Shown here piece after piece: positions 25,955 through 33,721 of a DNA stretch of 64,000 bases. The position numbers were made by a program, and so were the translations under genes. A model generated the notes under the pieces. The model saw nothing but the letters and a program-made list of their open reading frames with translations. It was not told where the DNA came from and searched no databases. Origin of the DNA: Nocardioides sp. SYSU D00038 (GTDB lineage Bacteria > Actinomycetota > Actinomycetes > Propionibacteriales > Nocardioidaceae). Where the stretch lies: NCBI RefSeq assembly GCF_016924665.1, contig NZ_JAFFJT010000014.1, positions 248,001 through 312,000 on the forward strand. The letters are read 5' to 3'. Numbering within the stretch: position 1 is the first letter of the stretch; every line of letters begins with the position of its first letter.

Positions 25955-26557
25955 GTGAGCAGCACCAACTCCTTGACGGTCGAGGACCTCGGGTCCGCCG
26001 CGCAGCGGGACCGTCGCAAGCGCATCCTCGACGCCACCATCACGCTGGCCTCCCAGGGCGGCTTCGACGCCGTCCAGATGCGGGCCGTCGCCGAGAGCGC
26101 CGACGTCGCGCTCGGCACCCTCTACCGCTACTTCCCCTCCAAGGTGCACCTGCTCGTCTCGGCGCTCGGCCGCGAGTTCGACCGCGCCGAGAAGGTGCTG
26201 CGCGACCAGCCGATCCCCGGCGACACGCCGGCCGAGCGGGTGATCGAGGTGCTGCGCGTGGTCTCCCGCGGCTTGCAGGCCGACCCCCAGCTCACCGAGG
26301 CGCTCACCCGCTCGTTCATGTTCGCCGACGCCTCGGTCGCCCAGGAGATCCACCACGTCGGCATGGTGATGACCACCCTGGTCACCCGCGCCATGCACCC
26401 CGAGGACGCCGAGGTGAGCGAGGACGACATCGCGATCGCCAAGGTGATCGGCGACGTCTGGCTCTCCGCCCTGGTCGCCTGGGTCACCGGGCGCCAGACC
26501 CCCGCCGAGACCGTCCAGCACATCGAGGTCGCGGTCAAGCTCCTCCTGCGCGACTGA
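25955..26557 (+). CDS. kstR: KstR, TetR-family repressor of cholesterol catabolism
   Basis: 200 residues, the family size. The helix-turn-helix region is nearly the KstR consensus: AQRDRRKRILDATITLAS (about residues 14-31), then QMRAVAESADVALGTLYRYF, then PSKVHLLVSALGREFDRAEK. The C-terminal ligand pocket (LTEALTRSFMFADASVAQEI; IAKVIGDVWLSALVAWVTGR) also matches. KstR senses 3-oxo steroid CoA thioesters and derepresses the regulon. GTG at 25955 has GGGGG 5 bases upstream; ATG at 25943 is an alternative. The promoter at about 25783 would give a leader of roughly 160 bases. Seven operator-like sites in this window are its probable targets. Confidence 0.93.
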   Translation: MSSTNSLTVEDLGSAAQRDRRKRILDATITLASQGGFDAVQMRAVAESADVALGTLYRYFPSKVHLLVSALGREFDRAEKVLRDQPIPGDTPAERVIEVLRVVSRGLQADPQLTEALTRSFMFADASVAQEIHHVGMVMTTLVTRAMHPEDAEVSEDDIAIAKVIGDVWLSALVAWVTGRQTPAETVQHIEVAVKLLLRD

Positions 26558-26574
26558 CCCGCGCCCGGCGCCGT

Positions 26575-26632
26575 TGGTTGAGGAAGTTGCGCTAGCAACT
26601 GTCTCGAAACCTCCGTCGGCCGAACGCCCTCC
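26575..26632 (+). repeat. Repeat A, copy 1
   Basis: About 58 bp. It opens with TGGTTGAGGAAGTTGCGC, contains AGCAACTGTCTCGAAACC in the middle and ends GAACGCCCTCC. The GTTGC..GCAAC core is itself an inverted repeat. Copies 2 and 3 lie at 26700-26756 and 26868-26925. Confidence 0.75.
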
Positions 26633-26640
26633 CTGCTCAC

Positions 26641-26702
26641 GGGAGGGCTCTCCTCTCACCGGGTTTCGAGAGAGGACTTCGTCCTTCCTCAACCACCGGT
26701 GG
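26641..26702 (+). repeat. Repeat B, copy 1 (diverged)
   Basis: Starts GGGAGGGCTCTCCTC and continues TCACCGGGTTTCGAG. Its second half (GAAGG.. CCTCAACCACCGGTGG) is the inverted form of the repeat A opening. Copies 2 and 3 are at about 26936-26999 and 27407-27470. Confidence 0.65.
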
Positions 26703-26756
26703 TCGAGGCAGTCGCGCTAGCCACTGTCTCGAAACCCCTGCACCCGAACGCCCTCC
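26700..26756 (+). repeat. Repeat A, copy 2
   Basis: Begins TGGTCGAGGCAGTCGCGC, then AGCCACTGTCTCGAAACC, and ends GAACGCCCTCC; differs from copies 1 and 3 at scattered bases. Confidence 0.7.
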
Positions 26757-26770
26757 GTCCTCGGGCAGGC

Positions 26771-26869
26771 GCGCCGACCCGGCGCTTGTTGTCACCCAGG
26801 TGCGCCGACCCGGCGTTAGTTAACGACGGCTCGGCGAAACCTGGCGCGCTCGCTTCTCGACCAGCGGTG
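26771..26869 (+). repeat. Repeat C, copy 1
   Basis: About 99 bp. Contains GCGCCGACCCGGCG twice (26771 and about 26802), then AACGACGGCTCGGCGAAACC and CTCGACCAGCGGTGG at the end. Copy 2 is at 27018-27117. Confidence 0.7.
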
Positions 26870-26925
26870 GTTGAGGAAGTCGCGCCGGCGACTGTCTCGA
26901 AACCCCCGCCGGCCGAACGCCCTCC
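26868..26925 (+). repeat. Repeat A, copy 3
   Basis: Begins TGGTTGAGGAAGTCGCGC, then GGCGACTGTCTCGAAACC, and ends GAACGCCCTCC. It abuts the end of repeat C copy 1, so A and C are joined as larger units. Confidence 0.7.
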
Positions 26926-26935
26926 GATAGGAACG

Positions 26936-26999
26936 GGAGGGCTCTCGGCTCACCGGGTCCCGACGACGCTCGCTAGCGCTCGCTGCTCGACCAGCGGTG
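26936..26999 (+). repeat. Repeat B, copy 2
   Basis: GGGAGGGCTCTCGGC, TCACCGGGTCCCGAC, GACGCTCGCT and CTCGCTGCTCGACCAGCGGT. Nearly identical to the copy at 27407-27470. Confidence 0.7.
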
Positions 27000-27017
27000 C
27001 TCCCTGCGCGGGCGGCG

Positions 27018-27117
27018 GCGCCGACCCGGCGCTCGTTGTCACCGAGGTGCGCCGACCCGGCGTCAACTAACGACGGCTCGACGAAACCTGGGGGCGCTCG
27101 CTGCTCGGCCAGAGGTA
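27018..27117 (+). repeat. Repeat C, copy 2
   Basis: GCGCCGACCCGGCGCTCG, a second GCGCCGACCCGGCG, then AACGACGGCTCGACGAAACC, in the same order as copy 1 at 26771-26869. Confidence 0.7.
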
Positions 27118-27406
27118 CGCGAACGATCCACCTGCCGGCGTGCCGCGCCGCCGGCACGGAGGCGGCGGAGCGACGGGCGGCGTTCGGCACGTAGACGGCG
27201 GCGTGGCGCCGAAGCGGACACCGGGGAACGGCAGGGCAGGGTCCGGCGACACGGCAACGAGTGCCGAACGACGTCCGGCGCGCAGCAGTCGCAGTGCCCA
27301 CCAGCGCGGCACCCCGCACCCCCCCACCAACAGTCACCCGCGCCCCGCATCAGACGGCGAGGAGTCAGCACCCGCCCGACCGCCGTCCCCGGAGTCGCCC
27401 GCTACA

Positions 27407-27470
27407 GGGAGGGCTCTCGGCGCACCGGGTCTCGATGACGCTCGCTGGTGCTCGCTGCTCGACCAGCGGT
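27407..27470 (+). repeat. Repeat B, copy 3
   Basis: GGGAGGGCTCTCGGC, GCACCGGGTCTCGAT, GACGCTCGCT and CTCGCTGCTCGACCAGCGGT. It ends 12 bases before the stop codon of the oxidase-like gene on the other strand. Confidence 0.7.
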
Positions 27471-27481
27471 ACGCCGGCGGC

Positions 27482-27979
27482 CTACTCCAGGAACTCCGCG
27501 GTGGTGCCGCCCAGGTCGATCGGGTCGAGGCCGAGCTTGCGGTGGTCCCAGGAGCGGACCCGGTCGGCCTCGAGGCGCACGACGACCCGGTTGTGCGCCA
27601 TCAGCTCCACGAACGGCTTGAGCTCCTCGGTGTACGGCGCGTTGTAGCGCTCGAAGATCCGCACGCACACGTCCCAGACGACGTCCTCGTCCTCGATCAC
27701 GACGCCGGTGCCCTCGAGCGCCACCCCGCGCAGCTGGTCGTAGGTGTGGCCCGCCTCGGCGAGGAAGCTCATCCGGGGGTCGCGGCGCAGGTTCACGACC
27801 TTCTGCGACTTGCGCTTGGTCTCGATCCACACGTGCCCGTCGTGCCACGCGTACCACATCGCGACCAGGTTGACCTGGCCGCGCGGGCCGATGGTCGCGA
27901 TCGTGCTGCTGCGTTGCTGGGTGAGGAAGGTGTCGACCTCGTCGTCGGACATCACGACCTGGCCGCGCTGGTTCGCCAT
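27482..27979 (-). CDS. Pyridoxamine 5'-phosphate oxidase-fold flavin/F420-binding protein
   Basis: 165 residues of the PPOX split beta-barrel family: TFLTQQRSSTIATIGPRGQV (about residues 18-37), NLVAMWYAWHDGHVWIETKR, KVVNLRRDPRMSFLAEAGHT and GVALEGTGVVIEDEDVV. Actinobacterial members often use F420 or bind FMN or haem and reduce small molecules. The exact cofactor cannot be told here. ATG at 27977-27979 follows the SDR stop by 23 bases, so it is probably the last gene of the unit starting with the ferredoxin reductase at 30896. A role in steroid redox steps is only suggested by position. Confidence 0.82.
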   Translation of the reverse strand: MANQRGQVVMSDDEVDTFLTQQRSSTIATIGPRGQVNLVAMWYAWHDGHVWIETKRKSQKVVNLRRDPRMSFLAEAGHTYDQLRGVALEGTGVVIEDEDVVWDVCVRIFERYNAPYTEELKPFVELMAHNRVVVRLEADRVRSWDHRKLGLDPIDLGGTTAEFLE

Positions 27980-28002
27980 GCTCCCGATCCTCCCGCAGCG
28001 GC

Positions 28003-28758
28003 TCAGCCGCCGAAGGCGTGGGTGGAGGTCACGCCCCCGTCGATGGCGATCTCGGCGCCGTTGACGTACGCCGACTCGTCGCTGGCGAGGTAGAGGTAGA
28101 GCGGCGCGATGTCCTCGGGGTGGCCGACCCGGCGCAGCGGCACCCGCGAGGCGCCGTACTCCATCGCGGCGTCGCCGCCGTGCACGCGCGTCATGGGGGT
28201 GTCGATCATCCCGGGGTGCACGGAGTTGACGCGGATGCCGTGGGGGCCGAGCTCCATCGCCGCGCACTTGGTCATGCCGCGGATCGCCCACTTGGTGGCG
28301 GCGTACGCCGTGCAACCGGCCATGCCGGCCAGGCCCTCCACCGAGGAGGCGTTGATGATCGAGCCGCCGCCGTTCTCCTTCATGGTGGCGGTCACGGCCT
28401 GCATCCCGAGGAAGCAGCCGAGCTGGTTGATCCGCCACAGCAGCTCGACCTCGTCGGCGCCCATGGTCGCGATGTCGCCGAAGCGCAGGATGCCGGCGTT
28501 GTTGGCCAGCACGCCGACCGGGCCGAACCGGCTGCCCGCCTCGGCGACCACGGCCTGCCACGAGCCGGGGTCGCTCACGTCGTGGCGCACGAACGCCGCG
28601 GCGTCGCCCAGCGAGGCGGCGAGCGTCTCGCCCTCGTCGACGGCGACGTCGGCGACCACGACTTGGGCGCCCTCCTCGACGAAGAGCCGGCTGATGCCGG
28701 CGCCCTGGCCCTGCGCGCCACCGGTGACGATCGCGACCTTTCCGGCGAGCCGGCCCAT
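28003..28758 (-). CDS. Short-chain dehydrogenase, 3-alpha(20-beta)-hydroxysteroid dehydrogenase-like
   Basis: 251-residue classical SDR. The NAD-binding motif is [20 protein letters not shown] (residues 7-26), NNAG follows in [13 protein letters not shown], and the catalytic Ser, Tyr and Lys are in [35 protein letters not shown] and a C-terminal [19 protein letters not shown] complete the fold. The length and the GGAQGQG and SSVEGL motifs resemble bacterial 3-alpha(20-beta)-hydroxysteroid dehydrogenase (Rv2002/FabG3 type). The substrate is likely a steroid alcohol/ketone, given the operon. The ATG shares one base with the ChsB1 stop (TGATG), so translation is coupled. Confidence 0.85.
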   Translation of the reverse strand: MGRLAGKVAIVTGGAQGQGAGISRLFVEEGAQVVVADVAVDEGETLAASLGDAAAFVRHDVSDPGSWQAVVAEAGSRFGPVGVLANNAGILRFGDIATMGADEVELLWRINQLGCFLGMQAVTATMKENGGGSIINASSVEGLAGMAGCTAYAATKWAIRGMTKCAAMELGPHGIRVNSVHPGMIDTPMTRVHGGDAAMEYGASRVPLRRVGHPEDIAPLYLYLASDESAYVNGAEIAIDGGVTSTHAFGG

Positions 28759-29666
28759 CAGGAGTCCACCGTCAGCTGCATGACCGAGTCGGCGGCGAAC
28801 CCGCGGTGGGGGTCGCGACCCTCGAAGAAGCCACCGAGCTGGCGGTCGAGGTCGTCGAGGTCCCAGGTGGCGCCGGCGGCGTCGAAGCGCTGCTCGACCA
28901 CCGGGGCGGCGACCAGGGCCACCATCCCGCCGTAGACCACGAAGACCTGACCGGTGATGGCGGCTGCCGCCGGCGAGGCGAGGTAGGCGACCAGCGGCGC
29001 GACGTGCTCCGGCGAGTAGGGGTCGATCTCGAGGCCGGAGCTGTCCTCGCCGAACACCTCGGCCGTCATCGCGGTGCGGGCCCGCGGGCAGATCGCGTTG
29101 GCGGTGACGCCCACCCGCGACAGGCCGCGGGCGGTGGAGAGGGTGAGGGCGGCGATGCCGGCCTTGGCCGCGGCGTAGTTGGCCTGGCCCGGGGAGCCGC
29201 CGAGGAACGCCTCGGAGGCGGTGTTGACGACCCGGCCGTAGACCGGCTCGCCGGCGGCCTTCGACTTCTCCCGCCAGTACGCCGCGGCGTTGCGCGAGAG
29301 CAGGAAGTGCCCGCGCAGGTGCACCCGCACGACCGCGTCGAACTCCTCGTCGGACATGTTGAACAGCATCCGGTCGCGGGTCATGCCGGCGTTGTTGACG
29401 ACCACGTCGAGCGAGCCGAGCCCGGTCGCGGCGGCGAGCATCGCGTCGGCGGTCGAGCGCTCGCCCACGTCGCCGGCCACGACGACGGCCTCGCCGCCGC
29501 GGGAGCGGATCTCCTCCGCGGTCTCGTCGCCGGCGCCGGGGAGGTCGTTGACGACCACCCGCGCGCCGGCGTCGGCCAGGGCGAGGGCCTCGGCGCGGCC
29601 GAGGCCGGCACCGGCTCCGGTCACGACGGCGACCTTGCCGTCCAGGGACAGGTTGGCGTTACTCAC
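28758..29666 (-). CDS. chsB1: ChsB1-type steroid side-chain 3-hydroxyacyl-CoA dehydrogenase
   Basis: 302-residue SDR that matches Rv3502c throughout. Shared blocks are [20 protein letters not shown] (about residues 13-32), [78 protein letters not shown] and [18 protein letters not shown]. Rv3502c (ChsB1) oxidises the 22-hydroxy group of the C24 side-chain CoA thioester during beta-oxidation. The ATG at 29664-29666 lies 51 bp after the ferredoxin gene. It belongs to the KstR-controlled unit from 30896, beside yrbE4/mce4 as in M. tuberculosis (Rv3503c-Rv3502c-Rv3501c). Confidence 0.92.
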   Translation of the reverse strand: MSNANLSLDGKVAVVTGAGAGLGRAEALALADAGARVVVNDLPGAGDETAEEIRSRGGEAVVVAGDVGERSTADAMLAAATGLGSLDVVVNNAGMTRDRMLFNMSDEEFDAVVRVHLRGHFLLSRNAAAYWREKSKAAGEPVYGRVVNTASEAFLGGSPGQANYAAAKAGIAALTLSTARGLSRVGVTANAICPRARTAMTAEVFGEDSSGLEIDPYSPEHVAPLVAYLASPAAAAITGQVFVVYGGMVALVAAPVVEQRFDAAGATWDLDDLDRQLGGFFEGRDPHRGFAADSVMQLTVDS

Positions 29667-29717
29667 CGGGGTCCTTTCGGTGGGCTGGGAGGGCGGGGGT
29701 GACCGGGGAGGTCCGGG

Positions 29718-29909
29718 TCACTCCTCCAGGGAGATGGCGGCACGCGGGCAGGCCGCCACGGCGCGCCGGACCTCCGCCTCGTTCTCGGGCGTGGTCTCGT
29801 CGGTCTTGACCACGAGGTAGTCGTCGTCGTCGAGCTCGAACACGTCGGGCGCCATCGCCTCGCAGAGGGCGTTGGACTCGCAGAGGTCGAAGTCCACCTT
29901 GATCTTCAC
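29718..29909 (-). CDS. Small 3Fe-4S-type ferredoxin, FdxD-like
   Basis: 63 residues. Iron-sulphur ligands appear as C10-x2-N13-x2-C16 and C54-P, the CxxNxxC...CP variant. In this variant the second cysteine of a 4Fe-4S site is replaced, favouring a 3Fe-4S cluster. This type commonly feeds electrons to actinobacterial P450s. Rv3503c (fdxD), at the same place next to ChsB1 and mce4, is the likely counterpart. GTG at 29907-29909 lies 3 bases after the reductase stop codon, so the two redox partners are made together. The P450 they serve (presumably a CYP125/142 homologue) is not in this window. Confidence 0.87.
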   Translation of the reverse strand: MKIKVDFDLCESNALCEAMAPDVFELDDDDYLVVKTDETTPENEAEVRRAVAACPRAAISLEE

Positions 29910-29912
29910 TTC

Positions 29913-30896
29913 TCAGCTCCCTTCACTCGAGTGCCCGGGGAACACCTTCGCGGTCGGGTCGATCGCGACGGTGGCGTTGTTGACCGCGGTGGCGGCCTCG
30001 CCGAAGCCGACGGCGATGAGGCGCACCTTGCCGTCGTACTCCGTGATGTCGCCGGCGGCGAAGACCCGCGGCAGGTTGGTGCGCATGGAGGCGTCGACGA
30101 CGATGTGGCGCTTGCGGACCTCCAGGCCCCACTGCTGGATCGGGCCGAGGTCGGCGACGAAGCCGAGCGCCGCCACCACGGCCTGTGCCGGGCGGGTCGT
30201 GGTGACGCCGTCGACGACGAGGTCGACGGCCTCCAGCCCGGTGTCGCCGCCCTTCAGCGCGGCCACCTCGGCCTTGGTGATGATCTCGACCGACGAGGCC
30301 CGCACCTGCTCGACGGTGCGCTCGTGGGCGCGGAACGCGTCGCGGCGGTGGACCAGCGCCACCGAGCGCGCGACCGGCTCGAGGTGCAGCGCCCAGTCGA
30401 ACGCCGAGTCGCCACCGCCGACGATCACGACGTCCTTGCCGGCGTAGGGGGCGAAGCTGGGCACGAAGAACTCCATGCCGCGGCCCAACCAGCCGTCGCC
30501 CGCCGGGAGCGGCCGGGGGCTGAACTTGCCGATGCCGGCGGTGATGATCACGGCGCCGGCGCGCACCGTGGTGCCGTCGTCGAGGGTGACGGTGACGCCG
30601 TCGTCGTCGTGCTCCATCGCCGCCGCGGTGCGGTCGAGCAGGTAGGTGGGGTCGGCGGTCGCGGCCTGCTGCACCAGTCCCTCGACCAGCTCGCGGCCCT
30701 TCACCGACGGGAAGCCGGCGACGTCGAGGATCGCCTTCTCCGGGTACATCGCCGTGATCTGGCCGCCCAGCTCGGGCAGCGAGTCGACGACGGCGACCCG
30801 GTGGCCGCGGAACCCGGCGTAGTAGGTGGCGAAGAGCCCGGTCGGGCCGGCTCCGATGACGAGGATGTCGGCGTCAACCGTGTGGGGTGCGTTCAC
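29913..30896 (-). CDS. Thioredoxin-reductase-like ferredoxin--NADP+ reductase
   Basis: 327-residue flavoprotein. FAD-binding DILVIGAGPTGLFATYYAGF (about residues 9-28), SLPELGGQITAMYPEK, a second Rossmann motif DVVIVGGGDSAFDWALHLEP (about 157-176) and the FAD-closing LPRVFAAGDITEYDGK are present. The CxxC of thioredoxin reductases is absent, as expected for the YumC-type ferredoxin reductases. It probably reduces the adjacent ferredoxin. GTG at 30894-30896 has a GAGAAGGA ribosome site; longer upstream frames cross the KstR box. First gene of the unit reductase-ferredoxin-chsB1-SDR-PPOX. Confidence 0.87.
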   Translation of the reverse strand: MNAPHTVDADILVIGAGPTGLFATYYAGFRGHRVAVVDSLPELGGQITAMYPEKAILDVAGFPSVKGRELVEGLVQQAATADPTYLLDRTAAAMEHDDDGVTVTLDDGTTVRAGAVIITAGIGKFSPRPLPAGDGWLGRGMEFFVPSFAPYAGKDVVIVGGGDSAFDWALHLEPVARSVALVHRRDAFRAHERTVEQVRASSVEIITKAEVAALKGGDTGLEAVDLVVDGVTTTRPAQAVVAALGFVADLGPIQQWGLEVRKRHIVVDASMRTNLPRVFAAGDITEYDGKVRLIAVGFGEAATAVNNATVAIDPTAKVFPGHSSEGS

Positions 30897-30968
30897 GCCC
30901 GCGATCCTTCTCCCTGTCGACACCGGTGCCAAGGGGCTGACGGGGCCCGGGGGACCGCCTGACCCAGA

Positions 30969-30982
30969 TGGAACGTGTTCTA
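30969..30982. promoter_or_regulatory. KstR operator before the ferredoxin reductase unit
   Basis: TGGAACGTGTTCTA, exact match to TNNAACNNGTTNNA, 72 bases upstream of the reductase GTG and downstream of the mce operon end at 31034. It therefore gives the reductase-chsB1 unit its own control. Confidence 0.83.
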
Positions 30983-31033
30983 GTTTCGACCGCAACGTAG
31001 CCGCCGGCCGGGCGGAAGTCCAGCACCCGCGGG

Positions 31034-31867
31034 TCAGGTCGTCTCGAGGTCGGAGACCAGCCAGCCCTCGTCGGTGTTCACGACCGTCACCAGCGTGCGG
31101 TACGGCGTGTAGGTGGTCCCGTCGCCGCCCTTGGTGACGTACTGGTTGAGGAAGATCAGCGCCTGCACCTCGGTGCGGTTGGCGGCCACGACGCCCTGGG
31201 CGACCACCCGCACCTGCACCTCGGTCTTCTGCTCGACGATCTCCTCGCGCACCGCCTCGGCGGTCTCGAGGTACTCCTCGGCGCACTCCGGGGTCATCAG
31301 CGCGGTGGCCTCGTCGACCTGGTCGTCGTAGTTGCGCCAGCTGGTCGACACGATCGTCGCGGCGTGCTCCGCGGCCGCCGCCACGGCCCGCTGGGCGTCC
31401 TCGGCGCCGAGCAGCACCGGCTCCTCGGCACTGGTCGCGATGCCGCCCTCGGGCGCCGCGCCCAGCGGCGTGGGGTCGTCGCCGACCACCCGCAGCACGC
31501 CGAGCACCCCCACGACGACCGCCATCACCGCCGCCACCACGCCCAGCCAGCGGGTGGTCCGGGCGCCGCTCAGGACGCTCGGCGCGGGCTGGGTCGTGGG
31601 CTGGGTCGTGGGCTGGGTCGTGGGCTGGGGCGTGGGCTCGTCGGGTGCCGAGTCCCGGTCGTGGTCCGGGCCCTCGACCGACACCCCTGCGTCACCGGAC
31701 GGCCCTGGTTCGTCGGCCACCCGCGGGTCGTCGAGCGGCTCCTCCGGCTCACGGTCCGGGGCGCCCGGTCCGACCTCGTCGGACCGGGGCGGGCGGCCCC
31801 GGCCGGCCACCCGGCGGGGCCGGGGGGTCGGGGCACTGGAGCGGGTACGACGGGGTGGGGTCGCCAT
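31034..31867 (-). CDS. Mce-associated membrane protein, distal (Rv3492c-like position)
   Basis: 277 residues. Residues 1-100 are charged, Pro-rich and carry a PTTQ tandem repeat. One membrane segment follows (RWLGVVAAVMAVVVGVLGVL, about 105-125) and then an external domain of the Mce-associated type (ATIVSTSWRNYDDQVDEATA; CAEEYLETAEAVREEIVEQK; NRTEVQALIFLNQYVTKGG). Such proteins support Mce importer assembly in mycobacteria. ATG at 31865-31867 is taken; a GTG 6 bases earlier is possible. Last gene of the mce4 operon, 31 bp after the preceding paralogue. Confidence 0.82.
   Translation of the reverse strand: MATPPRRTRSSAPTPRPRRVAGRGRPPRSDEVGPGAPDREPEEPLDDPRVADEPGPSGDAGVSVEGPDHDRDSAPDEPTPQPTTQPTTQPTTQPAPSVLSGARTTRWLGVVAAVMAVVVGVLGVLRVVGDDPTPLGAAPEGGIATSAEEPVLLGAEDAQRAVAAAAEHAATIVSTSWRNYDDQVDEATALMTPECAEEYLETAEAVREEIVEQKTEVQVRVVAQGVVAANRTEVQALIFLNQYVTKGGDGTTYTPYRTLVTVVNTDEGWLVSDLETT
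31586..31633. repeat. 12-bp tandem repeat coding for PTTQ units
   Basis: GGGCTGGGTCGT repeats at 31586, 31598 and 31610 exactly, and once more with one change at 31622. On the coding strand it encodes Thr-Gln-Pro-Thr type repeats in the cytosolic tail of the Mce-associated protein. The region may vary in length between strains. Confidence 0.8.
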
Positions 31868-31898
31868 CAGCACCGCCCCCGGCCCACGGGGTGTCCGG

Positions 31899-32462
31899 TC
31901 ACGGCACGAACTGCAGGTCGCTGGTCAGCCACCGGTCCCCCTCCCGCTGGAGCTCGAGCTGCACGCGGAAGGGGCGCGCCTGCTCGTCGCCGGCCAGGTT
32001 CTTGTTGGTCACCCGGGTGGTGACCGCGGCGACCAGGGTCGCCGAGTCGGGGTCGGAGGCGACGATGCCCACCGAGTGGATCTCGCCCTCCTGCACCGCC
32101 TCGTTGTCGCGCAGGATCTGGATCATCGGGTCGGTCGCCTTCTCGTACTGCTCCAGGAACGCCCCGGTGCTCAGCCCGCGCACCCGCTCCAGCGACGCCT
32201 CGAGGTCGTCGTGGCGGATCGTGAAGAACGCCTCGCACATCTCCCGGGCAGCCGCGAGCACGTCGGCCTGCCGCCCCCGCTCCTCGTCGCTGCCGGCCTC
32301 GAGGGCGACGACGTCGGCGGCGCCGGCCCGCGGCAGGGTGGCGGGCACGCCGTCGTCGCCGCGGTCCTGCACCAGGCGGACGACGAGCACGACCGCGACC
32401 GCCGCGAGCACCAGCACGAGCAGGTAGAGCGCGGCGTTGAGGCGACCCCGCTGCTCGGTCAC
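31899..32462 (-). CDS. Mce-associated membrane protein, proximal (Rv3493c-like position)
   Basis: 187 residues. A single N-terminal membrane segment (ALYLLVLVLAAVAVVLVVRL, about residues 11-30) is followed by an extracytoplasmic domain: CEAFFTIRHDDLEASLERVR, STGAFLEQYEKATDPMIQIL, VTTRVTNKNLAGDEQARPFR and a final LTSDLQFVP. GTG at 32460-32462 overlaps the mce4F stop (GTGA), so it is coupled. Likely partner of the importer complex rather than a substrate-binding subunit. Confidence 0.85.
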   Translation of the reverse strand: MTEQRGRLNAALYLLVLVLAAVAVVLVVRLVQDRGDDGVPATLPRAGAADVVALEAGSDEERGRQADVLAAAREMCEAFFTIRHDDLEASLERVRGLSTGAFLEQYEKATDPMIQILRDNEAVQEGEIHSVGIVASDPDSATLVAAVTTRVTNKNLAGDEQARPFRVQLELQREGDRWLTSDLQFVP

Positions 32463-33721
32463 GGGGCGGCCACCGGGCCCACGAGCAGCCACTTCCACGC
32501 GTCGCCGCCGAGCACCGAGAGGTTGCCGGGGTCGGCGTAGCGCACCGGGCCGCCCTGGGCGTCGACCGCGCCGTCGATCACCCCGGTGGTCGGGTCGTAG
32601 CTGCCGCGGTAGGCCCGGCCGGGCACGCCCTGGGGCCGGGGCACGTTCGGTGTGCCACGCATGACGTACGGCGGCCCGGCCGTGCACCGGGCCGGGAAGA
32701 TCGGTCCGTCGGAGAGGTCGCTCATCGGTCGCCAGTCCTTGCGTGGCTTGTAGCCCTTCGTGCAGGGCGGGACGGAGTAGTCGAGCTGGAGGTTGACGTG
32801 GCCGTAGCCGTCGCCGGGGGTGCCGGTGAACCCCGAGGAGATCACCCGGGGGAAGGTCACCAGGAGCTGCTCGACGCCGGCCAGGTGGGAGACCACCACC
32901 TGGTTGACGCTCACGGCGTTGGCCAGCAGCACCGGCAGCGTCGGCTCGAGGTCGGTGAGCAGCCGCTCCACCTGGCGGGTGGCCCCGGGCGTGCCGTCGA
33001 GCACGCCGCGCAGGTCGCGGTCGCTCTCGCGCAGCGACGCGGTGATCCGGCGCAGGTCGCGCGACAGGCTGCGGATGTTCTCGCCCTGCCCCTGCTGGGT
33101 CTGCAGCACCGTGAGCCCGGAGTCGAGCAGCCGGACGGTCTCGTCGGTGTGGGCCGAGGCCTCGTCGACGAAGCGGCCACCCTCGTCGAGCAGCGTCTGC
33201 AGCGCCTCGCCGGTCTCGCCGAACATGGTGCCGAGCTCGTCGACCACGACCCGTAGGTTCTCCCGGTCCACCGAGCCGACGAACTGGTCGATCTCCTCGA
33301 GCAGGTCGGCCTCGTCGACCGGCAGCGACTCCTCGGAGCCGACCAGCACCGAGCCGTCCTCGGCGTACGGCCCCTCGTCGTCGGGGGGCTCGAAGTCGAG
33401 GTACTGCTCCCCCACCGCGGAGAGGTTGTGCACGAACATCGGCGAGTCCTCGGGCAGCCGGGTGCCCTCGTCGAGGCGCAGGGTCAGCCGGACGCCGTCG
33501 GAGTCCGGGACCATCCGGGTGACCTTGCCGATCTTCACGCCGCGGTAGGTGACCTCGCTGCCCTCGAACAGCCCGCCCGAGGCGGGCAGCTCGGCGGTGA
33601 CGGTGAGGCCGCGGCCGAGCACGCGGTCGACGAAGCCCAGGTAGCTGGCCGTGATGTAGACGATCCCGACCGCGCTGAGCACGAGGAACGCCGCGATCCG
33701 GACCCGGTTGCCGCGGGTCAT
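32459..33721 (-). CDS. mce4F: Mce family protein Mce4F
   Basis: 420 residues. An N-terminal membrane anchor (IAAFLVLSAVGIVYITASYL, about 9-28) is followed by the MCE/MlaD domain with SGGLFEGSEVTYRGVKIGKV, LPEDSPMFVHNLSAVGEQYL and DFEPP. A long helical region comes next, then a C-terminal cap rich in Pro/Gly. Mce proteins A-F form a hexameric channel that carries sterol across the periplasm. ATG at 33719-33721 overlaps the mce4E stop. Last of the six mce genes, assigned F by order and by absence of a lipobox. Confidence 0.88.
   Translation of the reverse strand: MTRGNRVRIAAFLVLSAVGIVYITASYLGFVDRVLGRGLTVTAELPASGGLFEGSEVTYRGVKIGKVTRMVPDSDGVRLTLRLDEGTRLPEDSPMFVHNLSAVGEQYLDFEPPDDEGPYAEDGSVLVGSEESLPVDEADLLEEIDQFVGSVDRENLRVVVDELGTMFGETGEALQTLLDEGGRFVDEASAHTDETVRLLDSGLTVLQTQQGQGENIRSLSRDLRRITASLRESDRDLRGVLDGTPGATRQVERLLTDLEPTLPVLLANAVSVNQVVVSHLAGVEQLLVTFPRVISSGFTGTPGDGYGHVNLQLDYSVPPCTKGYKPRKDWRPMSDLSDGPIFPARCTAGPPYVMRGTPNVPRPQGVPGRAYRGSYDPTTGVIDGAVDAQGGPVRYADPGNLSVLGGDAWKWLLVGPVAAP

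Larger units (their letters stand above)
26558..27481. repeat. Repeat-filled non-coding spacer
   Basis: 924 bp between converging genes with no credible coding frame. It is composed largely of three diverged repeat families, listed separately, interleaved with CCCTCC/GGAGGG hairpins. The part from about 27120 to 27400 is GC-rich, non-repetitive in my reading and holds no recognisable feature. No transposase remnant was seen. The spacer must also contain whatever ends transcription of kstR and of the opposing oxidase-like gene. Confidence 0.75.

Noticed and set aside
26558..27481. Remnant of an insertion sequence or pseudogene
   Set aside because: No transposase-like peptide, no target-site duplication and no single terminal inverted repeat was seen. 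The structure is a set of short repeats.
30991..31033. Strong terminator after the mce4 operon
   Set aside because: GCCGCCGGCCGGGCGG can fold weakly, but no clean stem was found close to the stop at 31034.
31586..31633. CRISPR-like array
   Set aside because: The 12-bp units are contiguous, without spacers, and lie in-frame in a coding region.
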